Below are positions 47,216-58,964 of a stretch of 64,000 bases of DNA, in pieces. This DNA comes from Asparagopsis taxiformis (taxonomy: Eukaryota; Rhodophyta; Florideophyceae; Bonnemaisoniales; Bonnemaisoniaceae), in assembly GCA_030407315.1 (NCBI GenBank), contig JALQPE010001697.1, forward strand, positions 1 to 64,000, given 5' to 3'. The stretch's first letter is position 1. Each line of letters starts with the position of its first letter. A model generated the notes under the pieces. That model was not told the DNA's origin and did not search any database. It saw only the letters and a list, made by a program, of their open reading frames with translations. The translations under genes and the position numbers were made by a program.

Positions 47216-47889
47216 GCTTCACCCTCTCTCTCATGTCTCTTGTCTTCCTTCATCCCAGCCTATCCCAACCTCCCTTCTATGTCGACTCCGGTGTCACTCC
47301 AGCCGACCCTTCAGTGAGTGCAATCCTTCTCTACCACCGCCATAATCTACTCATACTATCCCCTTCATGTTGCTGCATACCTACCCTCCCATCCTTCCTG
47401 ATTTTCCTACAATCCTAGGCTAGCCTACTTACCAACTATGTTCGTATTGAAGGCAGCTAGATTCCTAGTAACTCAAATCTACAGTCTGCTAAAAAGGGCG
47501 ATTTGGTGTGGTCACTGTGCCACACGGCACCAGGAATAGAATCTGGCCACGGATACTCTATGCTTGATCTCAGAGAGAACAGCTGCGCCAATGCTCCGAA
47601 AATGTGCTGTCAGTACCTTTCCAGACGTCCTGGAGGTGCTCATGCCAGCTCTAGTTCATTTTAGGGAGGTTGAGTTTCGACAATCAGAATTTCACTCTTG
47701 AGGAAATTGTGTTTGAAATTTTGTGCACTCCTCCCGCCGTACCAGGCAGGGCACCCAGCCCAGACTGGGTTAGCACGACGCAGAGTGCTCCCCAACACCG
47801 CTAACAGCCGTCCAAACCATCCCTCTGCCATGTTTTACGGCTTCACAATTCCTTGCTCACCCTTCCCAAGGTGAGGGAGGGACCAAGCT
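47216..47889. repeat. dispersed repeat unit between clusters 4 and 5
   Basis: Sequence after cluster 4 (CTTCCTTCATCCCAGCC..., TACTATCCCC...) recurs after clusters 5 and 7. Sequence before cluster 5 (CACGACGCAGAGTGCTCCCC, CAGCCGTCCAAACCATCC) recurs before other clusters. No gene is seen. Confidence 0.5.
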
Positions 47890-48110
47890 CCCAGCCGCTT
47901 ACAGCTGAGGCAGTTTACCAGGGATGCTTACAGCAAAGTCATCGTTACGATGACTTTGCTGTAAGAAAACGTTTTCATTACAGTGGCCAGGAATTTTTTA
48001 CCCGGTAAAAAAATCATGGCTACTGTAATGAATTGTTTTCTTACAGCAAAGTCATCGTAACGATGACTTTGCTGTAAACATCCCTGGTAAACTGCTCCGT
48101 CTGTAAGCCG
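47890..48110. repeat. nested palindrome cluster 5
   Basis: Two 37-bp palindromes (47928 and about 48040) bracket a TTTTTTACCCGGTAAAAAAA core in CATTACAGTGGCC ... CTACTGTAATG arms, all inside GCTTACAG ... CTGTAAGC. It is the simplest complete example of the nested structure. Confidence 0.85.
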
Positions 48111-48339
48111 TTGGTCTCAACCCTCGATCTCATGTCTGTTGTCCTCCTTCATCATCTCCACATCCCTTCCTGCTAAGCATCACTTCTCTAGTGCCACTCT
48201 ACCAGTCCTTTTCGTGCATGAAATACTTTTCTACCACTGCCATAGTCTACACATACTATTGCCTCTATACTTCTGCATGCCTACGCTTCAATCTTTCTGT
48301 CCCGTGCTAGGCTTAGAGAATATCCTACTTCCTGGAGAT

Positions 48340-48411
48340 CATTGTACAGTGAGGCAGTAAAAAGCACTGTCTCACCGTACTGTCTGAGGCCCCCTTTTCA
48401 ACACCGTAGTG
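48340..48411 (-). mobile_element. CACTA-type right end
   Basis: Read on the minus strand from 48411: CACTACGGTGTTGAAAAG, then GGGGGCCTCAGACAGTAC. It is nearly identical to the 32166 end. Only about 70 bp of element-like sequence is attached before unrelated repeat resumes, so it may be a solo end or the partner of 40423. Confidence 0.5.
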
Positions 48412-49239
48412 TATAAGGGCTGGAGTGGCTCTGGGGAGTACAGAAAGGTGTTTTATCTGTCCGTAAAGCTTCTGGCTTGCGCATTAGGGCTGGCAGAATG
48501 CATCGATTTTTGGTCATCAGATTCTCACAACTGCAGATATGATGAATTTCGGCCATGGCCAAAATTCAACTTTGTCGGAACGACGTAGATTTGGACTGGA
48601 TGCCTCCAAGTGCATGCACTTGAAAGTGCACTTAGTCCAAAAAATTGTCCAGAGTACGCTCCCAGGCGATGGCCTGGAAGTGTACTCTGGACAAGTTTTT
48701 GGACCTGGAAGAGGTTGAATTGCACAATGCTTGTGTTGAAATGAAACATTTATATGGCCCATTCTTTACTTGGACAGCTGAAATCCTATCTACTCGAGAG
48801 TAAAGTATATAAAAACTGGAAACAGACGGTTTTGTATTGTCAATGTGCCACAAGGCACCAAGAGTAGATTTTGCCCTCCGATAATCTATGGTTGATTTCA
48901 GAGAGGATAACCGCGTGCAGTCACAGGACATGTGTTACCAGATCCTTCCCAGAGGTCCTGGAGGTGTTCACACCAACTCCAGCCCACTTTAACGAGTTTG
49001 AATTTCGAAAGTCAGAATCTCTGTCGTGAGAAAATTGAACCATTTCCGACCACGTGGTAGAAATTTCGTACACTCCTCCAACCATACTAGACACAACACC
49101 CAGCTCAAACCGGGTGTAAACAACACAATGTGTTACCTAATGCCGCCTACAGCCGTCCATACCATTCCTATACCCTGTTTCCTGACTTCATAATTCCTTC
49201 CTCACCCTTCCCTAGGTCGGAAAAGGACGGAAGTCCCTG

Positions 49240-49720
49240 CCGCTTACAGCGGAAGCAATTTACCAGGGATGCTTACAGCAAAGTCATCGTTACGATGACT
49301 TTGCTGTAAGAAAATAAATCATTACAGCAGCCATGATTTTTTACCCGGTAAAAAAATTCTTGGCCACTGTAATTGAAACGCTTTCTTACAGCAAAGTCAT
49401 CGTAACGATGACTTTGCTGTAAGAAAATAAATCATTACAGCAGCCACGATTTTTCACCCGGTAAAAATTCTTGCTGATTTTTTACCCGGTAAAATTTCTT
49501 TGGCCACTGCAATGGAAACGTTTCCTTACAGCAAAGTCATCGTTACGATGACTTTGCTGTAAGAAAATAAATCATTACAGCTGCCATGATTTTTTTACCC
49601 GGTGAAAAAATTCTTGGCCACTGTAATGGAAACGCTTTCTTACAGCAAAGTCATCGTAACGATGACTTTGCTGTAAGAATCCCCGGTAAACGGCTTCCGC
49701 TGTAAGGGGCTGAGAGTTCC
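49240..49720. repeat. nested palindrome cluster 6
   Basis: Four 37-bp palindromes (about 49271, 49387, 49526 and 49641) alternate with ATTACAG ... CTGTAAT arms around TTTTACCCGGTAAAA cores. Outer arms GCTTACAGCGGAAGCAATTT and CCGCTGTAAG close the structure. Confidence 0.85.
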
Positions 49721-50130
49721 GTCCCCCTCCCACCTAGGGAAGGGTGAGCAAGGAATTGGGAAGTCAGGAACATGGCTCAGCAGAACGTTTGTACGGCTGT
49801 GAGTGGCTTCCAGGAGCATTCTGTGTCATGTGTTATCTCAGCAACGTCTCTTATAGTCGAACCTCACGGGTTGTCAAGGTCTAAAACTAGTCCCCCCTAC
49901 GGTCTAGCTAGTGAAATCATGTAAAGTTGTAGACTAATACAAAAATGTAGCAATCAATAGGCTTAGTAGCACTAAACTATGACATGAAGGTCAGATGTAT
50001 AGATGAAAATAGAAAGGTGGGCTAAGCGAATAATGTTGAGATGAGAAAGACAGAACTTCATAGCAGGGAACAATAGCATAGGTTTTAATACTTCTCGTAT
50101 GCTATCTATTGCTCCTGTCATACTTTTAAT
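49721..50130. other. spacer related to 57620-57900
   Basis: The inverted sequence of 49850-50130 (for example CTACGGTCTAGCTAGT and CAGGGAACAATAGCATAGG) recurs after the gene ending at 57614. This shows that the pseudogene at 50135-52450 and that gene share their 3' flanks. No gene is seen here. Confidence 0.45.
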
Positions 50131-50134
50131 ATTC

Positions 50135-52450
50135 GACGGTGTGGATGTGGTCCGTGAGGACGTCCTTCTCAGTCTTCAAGTAGATGTGGCCGCGCGTGGG
50201 CAGACCATAGACTAAATTCTGCTCCCACAGGAAGATCTCCTCACCTGAAGCCGACCCCGTAATGGTAAAGGTCACCGCGATCAACTAAGACGGAATAGGG
50301 TGGCACATAAAAGTGGTTAACGGGAACCTTCCACATGTCGGCGTCCGTATGGACCAGGCATACATGACTATAAGGTGCAGCTACTATAAAGAACCCATCG
50401 GATCCGCTCGACATCATGAAATAGGATGGGGATTGGGTAGGTCCGACTCCTCAAAATTGGGATACTCAGAAGTCCGTGTGCCCATCCTGGTCCGCAGCCC
50501 CATCTGTTTTAAGAAGCAGCCGTAATCCTGTCTTCGGGAAAAAGACAGGATCCTCACCCTCCATTCCCAACTTCAAGAAATCCGCACAAACACCAAGAGC
50601 AAGCTCTGCCACCAACTTGTTCCTGTACATATCCAAATTCCCCTCCTCCAGCTTGTCGCACAATTCACACCGCGGCAGGGGGAGTCGCCCACGACCACCA
50701 TCTATGCGGTCCTTCGCAGCACCCACGTTGTGGATGAAATGCCACGGCGAAGGATCAAAACCGGGCTTGGCGAAATCTGGGGGCTCGTCCTGTGGTTTCC
50801 TGTCTTCATAATCAGAATCAGACTGCTGGGAGGGTTTCTGTGGCTTTTCAACCTCCTCAACCAGCTGGAACTGTCGAGAAAAGTGACTGAAGAGGTCATG
50901 CGTCGCGCTACCAGCCGTGGACGACTGCAAGAGGCCTTCCACAACAACCACCCCCATGTTGTCCAGCAACGCCGCTTCACCGCAAAGTACTATTCCACCA
51001 CCGAGTCCTCAGCACCTGGCGATGCAGCTGCCAGGAATGCTGCCGCCTTTATTTCCGCCCGCACCGTCTCTACCGTCGTAATTTCCATGTAGTACTTCAT
51101 CGGGCTACCAGACGCAATTGCGCTGGGGAGAACGGCGGCCACATTCTCATCGACGATACTGTCGGGAATAGGATTTTCATGGGCGTCGTCGAACTGGAGA
51201 ATCGGCTCCCGAGAACGTCCTCTGGAAGCCGACTTGGATTTCTTTGACGACGACTTTGATGAAGTCTCACTGAGCTTCCTCTTTTAAAAGTACCAAATTT
51301 GGTAGAGGGCTCGGGCGTCGCAGAAGCGGTTTCCCAGTTGCGCTTCCCAAGGATGGAGCTTTTACCCGCATCCTTGGGTGCGCTCTCCAGCTCGACGACC
51401 TGAACAGGGCTCGCACCACCCGCCGTCGCTGTTCCACCACGACCGGAACGACTCTCTTTCAGGCAGGTACTCCTTTTGGGCATCACTTTCCCAGAAGTTT
51501 CCACTCCGGACGATGCAGACACGACAGGGGTAGTGGCAGAAACAGAGGCAGCCTCGGAATAGCTGGAAGAATCTAATTGAGGTGGTACTACCTAAATTGG
51601 ATTCTTCAAAGGCAAAGGAATGGAGGATGAAGGGATGGTCAGGGAAATGGAAGGGGAAGGGGAAGGGATGGCGGAATCATGACCACATGTGACTGGGAGC
51701 GCAGCATGTGGGATGTGTGGGTCCACCACGTAAAATTGTTTCCGCATTTACATGTCGCGGTAGCCAGTTACGCGCAGGAGCATTTTCCTGGCGTCCTTTC
51801 AAAACATAGACTTCCGATTGGGAAAGATGTTCTCAAACTTGGAGCCATTGGGAGGGCCTTCCTTGGGATGTAAGTCCGCTCAGAACCCCTTCTTGGGCAC
51901 CATCAGCGCAAAAACTTCGACAACGCGTGAGTGAATGTCGAAGCTCTTGCTCGGGTCACCCACGCTGGGAATGGAGCCATCCAGCATCCTCAACACATCC
52001 GAAACGTTCCAATACTCGGCCACCTCCTTCACGTACCCGAAGATTTCCAACAAACCAGCAATCCATTCCTGCCCAATGGTACCAACCGAGTTCGGTTTCA
52101 GCCCGGCCCACCAACGGCTACAAGTGTAGTACGCCGTCATCTCGAGGTTGACACAATTTTGGACGTCCGGAGCACCCCTAAACGATCCGTTGAACAAAAA
52201 TTTCACCGTACACCCAGCCAGATTCTCCGTCGAAGAGAACTGCACGAACTCTGGCCTGTTCGGAATAGTTTTCTGCAGCCAAATCCGTTTTCAAGAATTG
52301 CTCCATCGTTGCAGACTTCTTCAACCACTAGCCAACGACCTCTGATATTCACTTTGCGAGGTTCAACTTGCACTTCAGACGAACTATACTGGGCAATATT
52401 GATGCATGTCTCGCTTGCTGAAGGAGATTTACTCTTTTCCGCTACTTCTC
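50135..52450 (-). pseudogene. mosaic ParB-dioxygenase family pseudogene
   Basis: Read on the minus strand. The 5' part (52450-52360) matches the start of the gene at 35105 (KSPSASETCINIAQYSSSEV versus its SITIAQYSSSKV), but the ATG is lost and a stop is present. It then jumps to sequence like 36110-36180 of that gene. From about 52260 it switches to sequence like 55110-57614 of the other gene, at high similarity. Several frame breaks occur (near 51880, 51600, 51290 and 51090), and the dioxygenase end (50969-50466 and below) is also shifted. It is an inverted, recombined and broken copy, not a working gene. Confidence 0.75.
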
Positions 52451-52878
52451 CGCTATAGTGCAGAATTATATTTCTCCGCCACTAAATTCAACCATTAAGA
52501 AACCTTTCCTGGCTTTCATTCGATCCAATGAACTGTTTCACCACAATGATTTGTCCTATGCTCATTACTTTATGCACAATGATTGCTATTTCATCCGGGC
52601 TCGACCTACTCAATATCGTTTTGCTATCTTGTATCGCATTCCCTAAACACCATCCTGGCCAAGACGTATCCACTTCCGTTTGTTACGCAGTGATGCTCTA
52701 AGCACTAATACTGAATCTGATTTTCTCATGCACGTAGTTCCTACTCGTATACTCTACCATATTCTCGGCCCTATTCACAAGGTGAAAACACGATGTCTCG
52801 TTGAATCGTACTCGGTGTGATATCTTAAATTAGGATACATTTTTATATTGCAATGCAGACTCACTGCTCGCTTGAAAC

Positions 52879-53428
52879 ATGAAAATTATAAAAATTCTTC
52901 GACACTGCTGTTTCCTAACCGCCACCATCCACGTGGCCCGCTTTGACTGCCTGCCAAGTGTACTCGGAGCATACAATGACGTTATCGATATATACCATCC
53001 ACATCATCACTGGAAGCGCGGACTCCTCGTCCAGGAAAGTGCGCCATTTTTCTTACTCTTCACCTCCGCCTGTCCTGTAGGCCCCATATGCTAGTGTTTT
53101 TCCTATATTTCTGTAGTGATGACGTCATTCTAGACAATAAAAGGCGGTAGAAGATACGATAATGTGCGCCTCCTCTGCCAGATCATGTGCTTCCAAGCGT
53201 AATTCGCAGCCTAGGTATCGTTTTTCTGGGCCTCCCATCGCACCGCTCCGTTTCAAACTCATCCCTCTATTGTTCTCCTACACGTCATTTCCGCCCGTAG
53301 AGTACTACTTAAACGAAAGATTCTGGAAATCCCTGTTTCCATCTTCATATCCGTCGGAAACAAAGCAACAACCCTGGCCGTGGAAGCCGTATAGATCATC
53401 TAAACTGCTTCCAAAGCGTAAGTTTTAG
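52879..53428 (+). CDS. two small frames, right-arm copies
   Basis: 52879-53094 (71 residues) and 53162-53428 (88 residues) match the left-arm frames on the opposite strand. The second diverges after SLFPSSYPSE, where the hairpin insertion enters. No family is recognised; see the left-arm entry for alternatives. Confidence 0.3.
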
Positions 53429-53482
53429 ATCATCAATACGGCTTCCAAGGCCAAAGTTGTTGCTTTGTCTCCGACGGATATG
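53346..53482. repeat. 137-bp imperfect hairpin inserted in the right arm
   Basis: It begins CATATCCGTCGG and ends CCGACGGATATG. Inner arms contain CAAAGCAACAAC and GTTGTTGCTTTG, then GGAAGCCGTAT and ATACGGCTTCC. The left arm has only the left-hand edge of this sequence, so this is a small insertion or a local inverted duplication after the arms split. Confidence 0.6.
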
Positions 53483-54168
53483 AACCATGATGGTACGTTT
53501 CCACAACTCACGCCACTAACCCAGTTTTCTATTCGTTTTCTCTTTCTCAGGTTTCCAGTCGGTGAGTGTTCCACTTCTACTTTCATTTATCTTTCTCTCT
53601 TACCACTTCTCCACTAATTTTCTTTTCTGCCTGTGAGTACATATCTCAATTTGGGATGCAATGGTATTTGTTAAGGTACGTTAGTCTCCTAATCACCATC
53701 AATTTCCCTCTCCAATTCAACGTCACTAACTTGTTTCCTTTCTATACATCATTTTTTCTTCTTCTCTTCATTTCCTAGCTTATTCATGCAGCTCAATCAG
53801 TTGATAGATTTCTAGACTTTTCTAGTAGTTTTAGTTTTACTCGTCGGAATAGTGTTAGTTGTAGTAGCATTTTTAACATAGGGATTGTTTATTCTCAATG
53901 TAGCCTGCGCAAATAAACAAATCCAGAGTGAAGCTTCCCATATCGCACCCTCTTAGATTGCTACCTATCCTACCGCGTATACCTCTCGCTAGCTCATAGT
54001 CACTACGAAATAAAAATTCCTAGCCGTACTATTCTGTCCATTCCCATATGAATACCGTCCATGCCCCATCCTCATAGCGCTAGAACTGCCTTCCTCTACC
54101 CCAGAAAGATGCCCACGACAGCGTGACGCTCCATCTCATCCACCACTCCCAGACACCGAATTTTACTA

Positions 54169-54769
54169 TATCAGGACACTACTTTTACTGTCTCCAGGTG
54201 CTACCCAGGGCAGCACGAAATACTGTCTCCAGGTGCTGCCCAGGACAGCACAAAGTACTATCTCCAGGTGCTGCCCAGGGCAGCACAAAGTACTGTCTAC
54301 AGGTGCTGCCCAGGGCAGCACAAAGTACTGTCTACAGGTGCTGCCCAGGGCAGCACGAAATACTGTCTACAGGTACTGCCCAGGGCAGCAAAAGTACTGT
54401 CTCCAGGTACTGCCCAGGACAGTGAAAATCCAGGTATTGTCCCAGGCAGCGTAACTATCCGGCCATACTGCCTGGCCAATACAAAACACTATCCGCCAAC
54501 ACTGCCCAGTACAGTAAATTACATCATATCCAACTATTGAATAAATCATTAATTTTTACTGTCTCCATTCACTGCCTCAGACAGTACTGTGAGACAGTGT
54601 TTTTTACTGTCTGCAGACAGTGTTCCGTACTGTCTGCCAGACAGTGCAAATCACTGTCTCCAAGTGTGGCATTAATTTTCATTTGCCGCATAGTGATTTT
54701 TACTGTCTCAGACAGTAAAAATCACTGTCTCGCAGTACTGTCTGAGGCCCCCTTTTCAACACCGTAGTG
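54169..54769 (-). mobile_element. CACTA-type right end with subterminal repeats
   Basis: Tandem ACTGTCTCCAGGTGCTGCCC units (about 54180-54420), then paired ACTGTCTG/CAGACAGT motifs, ending GGCCCCCTTTTCAACACCGTAGTG at 54769. It mirrors the 32166 end. The flanking triplets (CCT before 32166, ATG after 54769) do not match. Confidence 0.65.
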
Positions 54770-54933
54770 ATGAATCTTAATTTTACTGTCTCCAGACCGT
54801 GTTCTCGAGTACTGTCTGCAGACAGTGCACTGTCTCCAAGTGTGGCATTAATTTTCTTTTGTGATTTTTACTGTCCGAGAAGTATTTTCACTGTCTCGCA
54901 CCCACTGTCTGAGGTAGTTTCAACACCGTAGTG
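54770..54933 (-). mobile_element. second CACTA-type right end in tandem
   Basis: Contains GAGTACTGTCTGCAGACAGT and ends TTTCAACACCGTAGTG at 54933. It directly abuts the truncated gene that follows. With 40423 it would define a 14.5-kb insertion. Confidence 0.5.
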
Positions 54934-57614
54934 TCATCAATATCCACCGCCTGGGAAAGAAGAAGATCGAGCCGACCGTTCAATACATAAAAGAACGGAA
55001 AGCGCTGAGCTGGATTCGTCCGAGACAGCTCATGCGCTACGTCTCGATCGCGCGAGGGTTCAAGACCATTGAAAGCCCTGCTTTCAAGTACTGGTCGAGC
55101 ATCCCGAACAGGCCGGAGTTCGTGCAGTTCTCTTCGACCGAGGATCTGGCTGGTTGTACGGTGAACTTGTTGTTCAATGGGTCGTTCAGGAGTGCTCCGG
55201 ATGTGCAGAAGTGTTTCATCCTGGAGATGACGGCGCGCTACACTTGTAGCCGTCGGTCGGCCGGGCTGAAACCGTACTCGGTTGGTACCATTGGGCAGGA
55301 ATGGATTGCTGGTTTGTTGGAAATCTTCGGGTACGTGAAGGAGGTGGCCGAGTACTGGAACGTGTCGGATGTGTTGAGGATGCTGGATGGGTCAATTCCC
55401 AGCGTGGGTGACCCGAGCAAGAGCTTCGACATTCGCTCGCGCGTTGTCGAAGTTCTTGCTCAGATGGTCCCCAAGAAGGGGTGCTGGGCAGACTTCCGTC
55501 CCAAGGAAGGCCCCCCCGATGGTTACAGTTACGAAAATATTTTTCCCCGTAAGAAGTCTGTCTTCGGGAAGGACGCCAGGAAAATGCTCCTGCGCGTCAC
55601 TGGGTACCGCGACATGCAAATGCGGAAACGCTTTCACGCGATGTACCCAGACATCCCACATGCTGCGCTCCCAGCCACATGTGGTGATGATGCCCCCATC
55701 CCTTCCTCTTCCAATTCCTTGCCCATCCCTTCATCCTCCATTCCTTTGCCCCCACCACCTCAACTGGAATCTTCCAGCAATTCCGAGGTTGCCCCTGTTC
55801 CTGTCTCTACCCCTGCCGTGTCTGCATCCTCCCCTGCGGTGACCCCGGTCAAGCCGACTGCGCGTGGTCCCCAGGATGGCAGCGAACGCTCTGGTCCAGT
55901 TTCCCACGCCGGGACTGGTACCCCCAACCGTCCTGTCCAAGCCGCGCAGGAGCAGGTCTCACCGGCTTCGCAGCCTGAGCCTGCGACTCCGGCTGCCGAG
56001 CAGCACCCTGCTGCTCCGGCCCCCGCTGTCGAAGCTTCCCGTTCTGCATCTGCTAGCAGTTCGGGAAGCTCCAGCGATGACAGCTTCGTCCCTTCACCAT
56101 CCGGTGGGGTTGGACAGAAGACGGTTGCGAGGATTTCGACGGAGGGCCCTACTCCCGAGAATGTGGTCGAGGGCAGCAGTGCGAAGGGCGGTGCAGATCC
56201 TGACGAAGATGTCATTGAAGTCAGTGATTCTGCACCGCCCGGAGTGGAAACTTCTGGGAGGAAAGTGATGCCCAGAAGGAGTACCCGCCTGCAAGCGAGT
56301 CGTTCCGGTCGTGGTGGAACGGCGGGTGGTGCTGTGGAGGTCGTCGAGCTGGAGAGCGCCCCCGAGGATGCGGGTGAAAACTCCATCCTCGGGAAGCGTA
56401 ACTTGGAAGCCGCTTCTGCGACGCCCGAGCCTTCTACCAAAAAGAGAAGGCTCGGTGAGACTTCATCAAAGTCGTCGTCAAAGAAATCCAAGTCGGCTTC
56501 CCGAGGTCGCTCTCGGGAGCCGGTTCTCCAGTTCGACGACGCCCAGGAGAATCCCATTCCCGACAGCATCGTCGATGAGAATGTGGCCGCCGTTCTCCCC
56601 AGCGCAATTGCGTCTGGCAGCCGGATGAAGTACTATATGGAAAGTACGACGGTGGAGACGGTTCGGGCGGAAATGAGGGCGGCAGCATTCCAGGCAGCTG
56701 CATCGCCGGGTGCTGAGGATACGGTGGTGGACAGGTACTTTGCGGTGAAGAAGGCATTGTTGGAAAACTTGGGGGTTATTGTTATGGAAGGCCTGTTGGC
56801 ATCGTCCACGGCTGGTAATGCGACGCATGAGTTGTTCGGTCACTTCGCTAGGCAGTTCCCGCTGGTTGAGGAGGTTGAAAAACCCTCCCAGCAGTCTGAT
56901 TCTAACGATGACGACAGGGAGCCACAGGACGAGCCGCCAGCTTTCGCAAAGCCCGGCTTCGATCCTTCGCCGTGGCAGTTCATCCACAACGTGGGTGATG
57001 CGAAGGACCGCATGGATGGTGGTCGTGGGCGCCTCTCTCTGCCGCGGCGTGAGTTGTGCGACAAGTTGGAGGAGGGGAATTTGGAGATGTATAAGAACAA
57101 GTTGGTGGCAGAGCTTGCTCTTGGTGTTTGTGCGGAGTTCTTGAAGTTGGGAATGGAGGGTGAGGATCCTGTCTTCTTCCCGAAGACAGGATTGCGGCTG
57201 CTTCTTACAGCAGATGGGGCTGCGGACCAGGATGGGCACACGGACTTCAAGGTAGCGACGAATAGTGTTGGAAGTCCTACCACGTCTCCATCATATTTCA
57301 TGATGTCGAGCGGAGCCGATGGGTTCTCTATAGTAGTTGCCCCTTATAGTCATGTATGCCTGGCCAGTCCGGGCGCCGATATGTGGAAGGTTCCCCCTCT
57401 CATCTTTTGGGTGCCACCCTATTCCGTATTGGTTGGTCGCGGTGACCTTTACCATTACGGGGTCGGCTTCAGCCGAGGAGATCTTCCTGCAGGCGAGAAG
57501 TTAGTCTATGGCCTGCCCACGCGCGGCCACATCTACTTGAAGACGGAGAAGGACGTCCTCACGGACCACATCCACACCGTCGAATATTACAAGTACGATA
57601 GGAGCAATAGATAG
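54934..57614 (+). CDS. dioxygenase-like family gene lacking its ParB domain
   Basis: The frame is open from just after the TAGTG terminus. The first ATG is at 55032 (860 residues from there), but residues before it (NIHRLGKKKIEPTVQYIKER) are clearly coding, so the natural start has been cut away. The N-terminal block RYVSIARGFK...YWSSIP matches the gene at 35105. A long Pro/Ser-rich linker with RRSTRLQASRSGRGG follows, then MKYYMESTTVETVRAEM. The C-terminal domain has H736-T-D738 (GHTDFKV) and distal H808 (DLYHYGVG), consistent with a 2OG-Fe(II) oxygenase. No stop interrupts it, so it may be expressed as a shortened protein, or only recently disabled. Confidence 0.7.
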
Positions 57615-58084
57615 CATATCAGAAGTATTAAAACCTATACTACTGTTCCCTGCTATAAAGTTCTGTCTTTCTCATCTCAACATTGTTACCTTAGCCCATT
57701 TTTCAGTTCTCATCTATACATCTGTCCTTCATCTCATAGTTTAGTGCTACTCAGCAGATTGCTTGCTACTTTTTAATATTAGTCTACAACGTTATATGAT
57801 TTTACTAGCTAGGCCGTAGGGGGAGACTAGTTTCAACCCTTGACAACGCGCAGATTTCGACTACGAGAGCCGTCACTGTGATAAATTATTTGTAGAATTT
57901 TCGTCTATCTTCCCACCTACACTAGGCTACCTATATATATACAGGGTATAACCTGAACAGAGACCACGTGAGGTAAAATACTCCTGAGAGCTGCTCACAG
58001 CCGTACAGACCTTTGCTGAGCAATTTACCCGACTTCAAACTTCGCTTCTTACCTTTACCAGGATGAGAGAAGGACGAAACTCCC
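57615..58084. other. 3' flank, related to 49721-50130
   Basis: Inverted duplicate of the flank of the mosaic pseudogene. Nothing else is recognised. Confidence 0.35.
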
Positions 58085-58440
58085 TGCTGCTTACAGCCGA
58101 AGCCGTTTACCAGGGTTCCTTACAGCAAAGTCATCGTAACGATGACTTTGCTGTAAGGAACCGTTTCCTTGCAGTGGCCGAAGAATTTTTTACCGGGTAA
58201 AAAATCAGCAAGAAATTTTACCGGGTAAAAAATTGTGGCCGCTGTAATGTTTTTCTTTCTTACAGCAAAGTCATCGTTACGATGACTTTGCTGTAAGAAA
58301 ACGTTTCATTACAGCGGCCACAATTTTTTTACCCGGTAAAGAAATCATGGCTGCTGTAATGATTTGTTTTCTTACAGCAAAGTCATCGTAACGATGACTT
58401 TGCTGTCAGCACCCCGCCGGAACTGCCAAAGCTGTAAGCA
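58085..58440. repeat. nested palindrome cluster 7
   Basis: 37-bp palindromes near 58119, 58260 and 58377 alternate with TTTTACCGGGTAAAA cores. Outer arms are GCTTACAGCCGAAGCCGTTT and GCTGTAAGC. Confidence 0.85.
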
Positions 58441-58964
58441 GTCTGGCTTCACCCTCTCCCCCATTTCTCTACTCCGCCTTCAGCATCCCAGCCTCTCTGG
58501 TGACGACTGACGCCTTTCGTTTCCCCCCTCACGCCCCCTCTCGCAATGAAATACTCGTCTATTACCACGATAGGCTACTCGTACTGCCGCCTTAATTTTC
58601 CTCTACACACACCCTCCCATCCGTCTCTTCCGTACTACGATCTTAGGCTATCCTACCTTACGATTATAGTTGTATAGTGAGTAGCTAGAGTCCTACTTAT
58701 TGACGACTATAGTGCACCGGAACCGGCGCCGGTTCCCGCCCGGGCGGGTTGAATATATATTTTATGCCGTGAGGCACAGGTACCATATGGTCGCTGTGGC
58801 TCACGGCACAAGGAGTAGATTTTGCGACCAACAGCCGTCCAAACCATCCTCCCGTGATGTTCCCTACTTCACACTTCGCTTCTCATGTGAGACAGCAGGG
58901 AGTTTCGTCCTTCTCCCATCTTGGTAAAGGTACCTTTACCAAGAAGGGAGAAGGACGAAACTCC
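58441..58964. repeat. dispersed repeat unit between clusters 7 and 8
   Basis: Contains the hairpin at about 58904-58962: GTTTCGTCCTTCTCCC with GGGAGAAGGACGAAAC, centred on GGTAAAGGTACCTTTACC. It also has CCGGCGCCGG-type palindromes near 58720. No gene is seen. Confidence 0.55.

Larger units (their letters stand above)
52480..54769 (-). repeat. right arm of the 2.3-kb inverted repeat
   Basis: Mirror of 32166-34300. Small frames at 52879-53094 and 53162-53428 match those in the left arm on the opposite strand. Differences include extra ACTGTCTCCAGGTGCTGCCC-type tandem units at 54200-54420 and a hairpin insertion at about 53346-53482. Confidence 0.7.

Noticed and set aside
32166..54769. One simple 22.6-kb CACTA element
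   Set aside because: The flanking triplets do not match (CCT versus ATG), and extra ends lie inside and just outside. Nested or rearranged elements fit better.
55760..56569. 269-residue minus-strand frame inside the dioxygenase family gene
   Set aside because: It is the antisense of the Pro/Ser-rich linker of the real gene.
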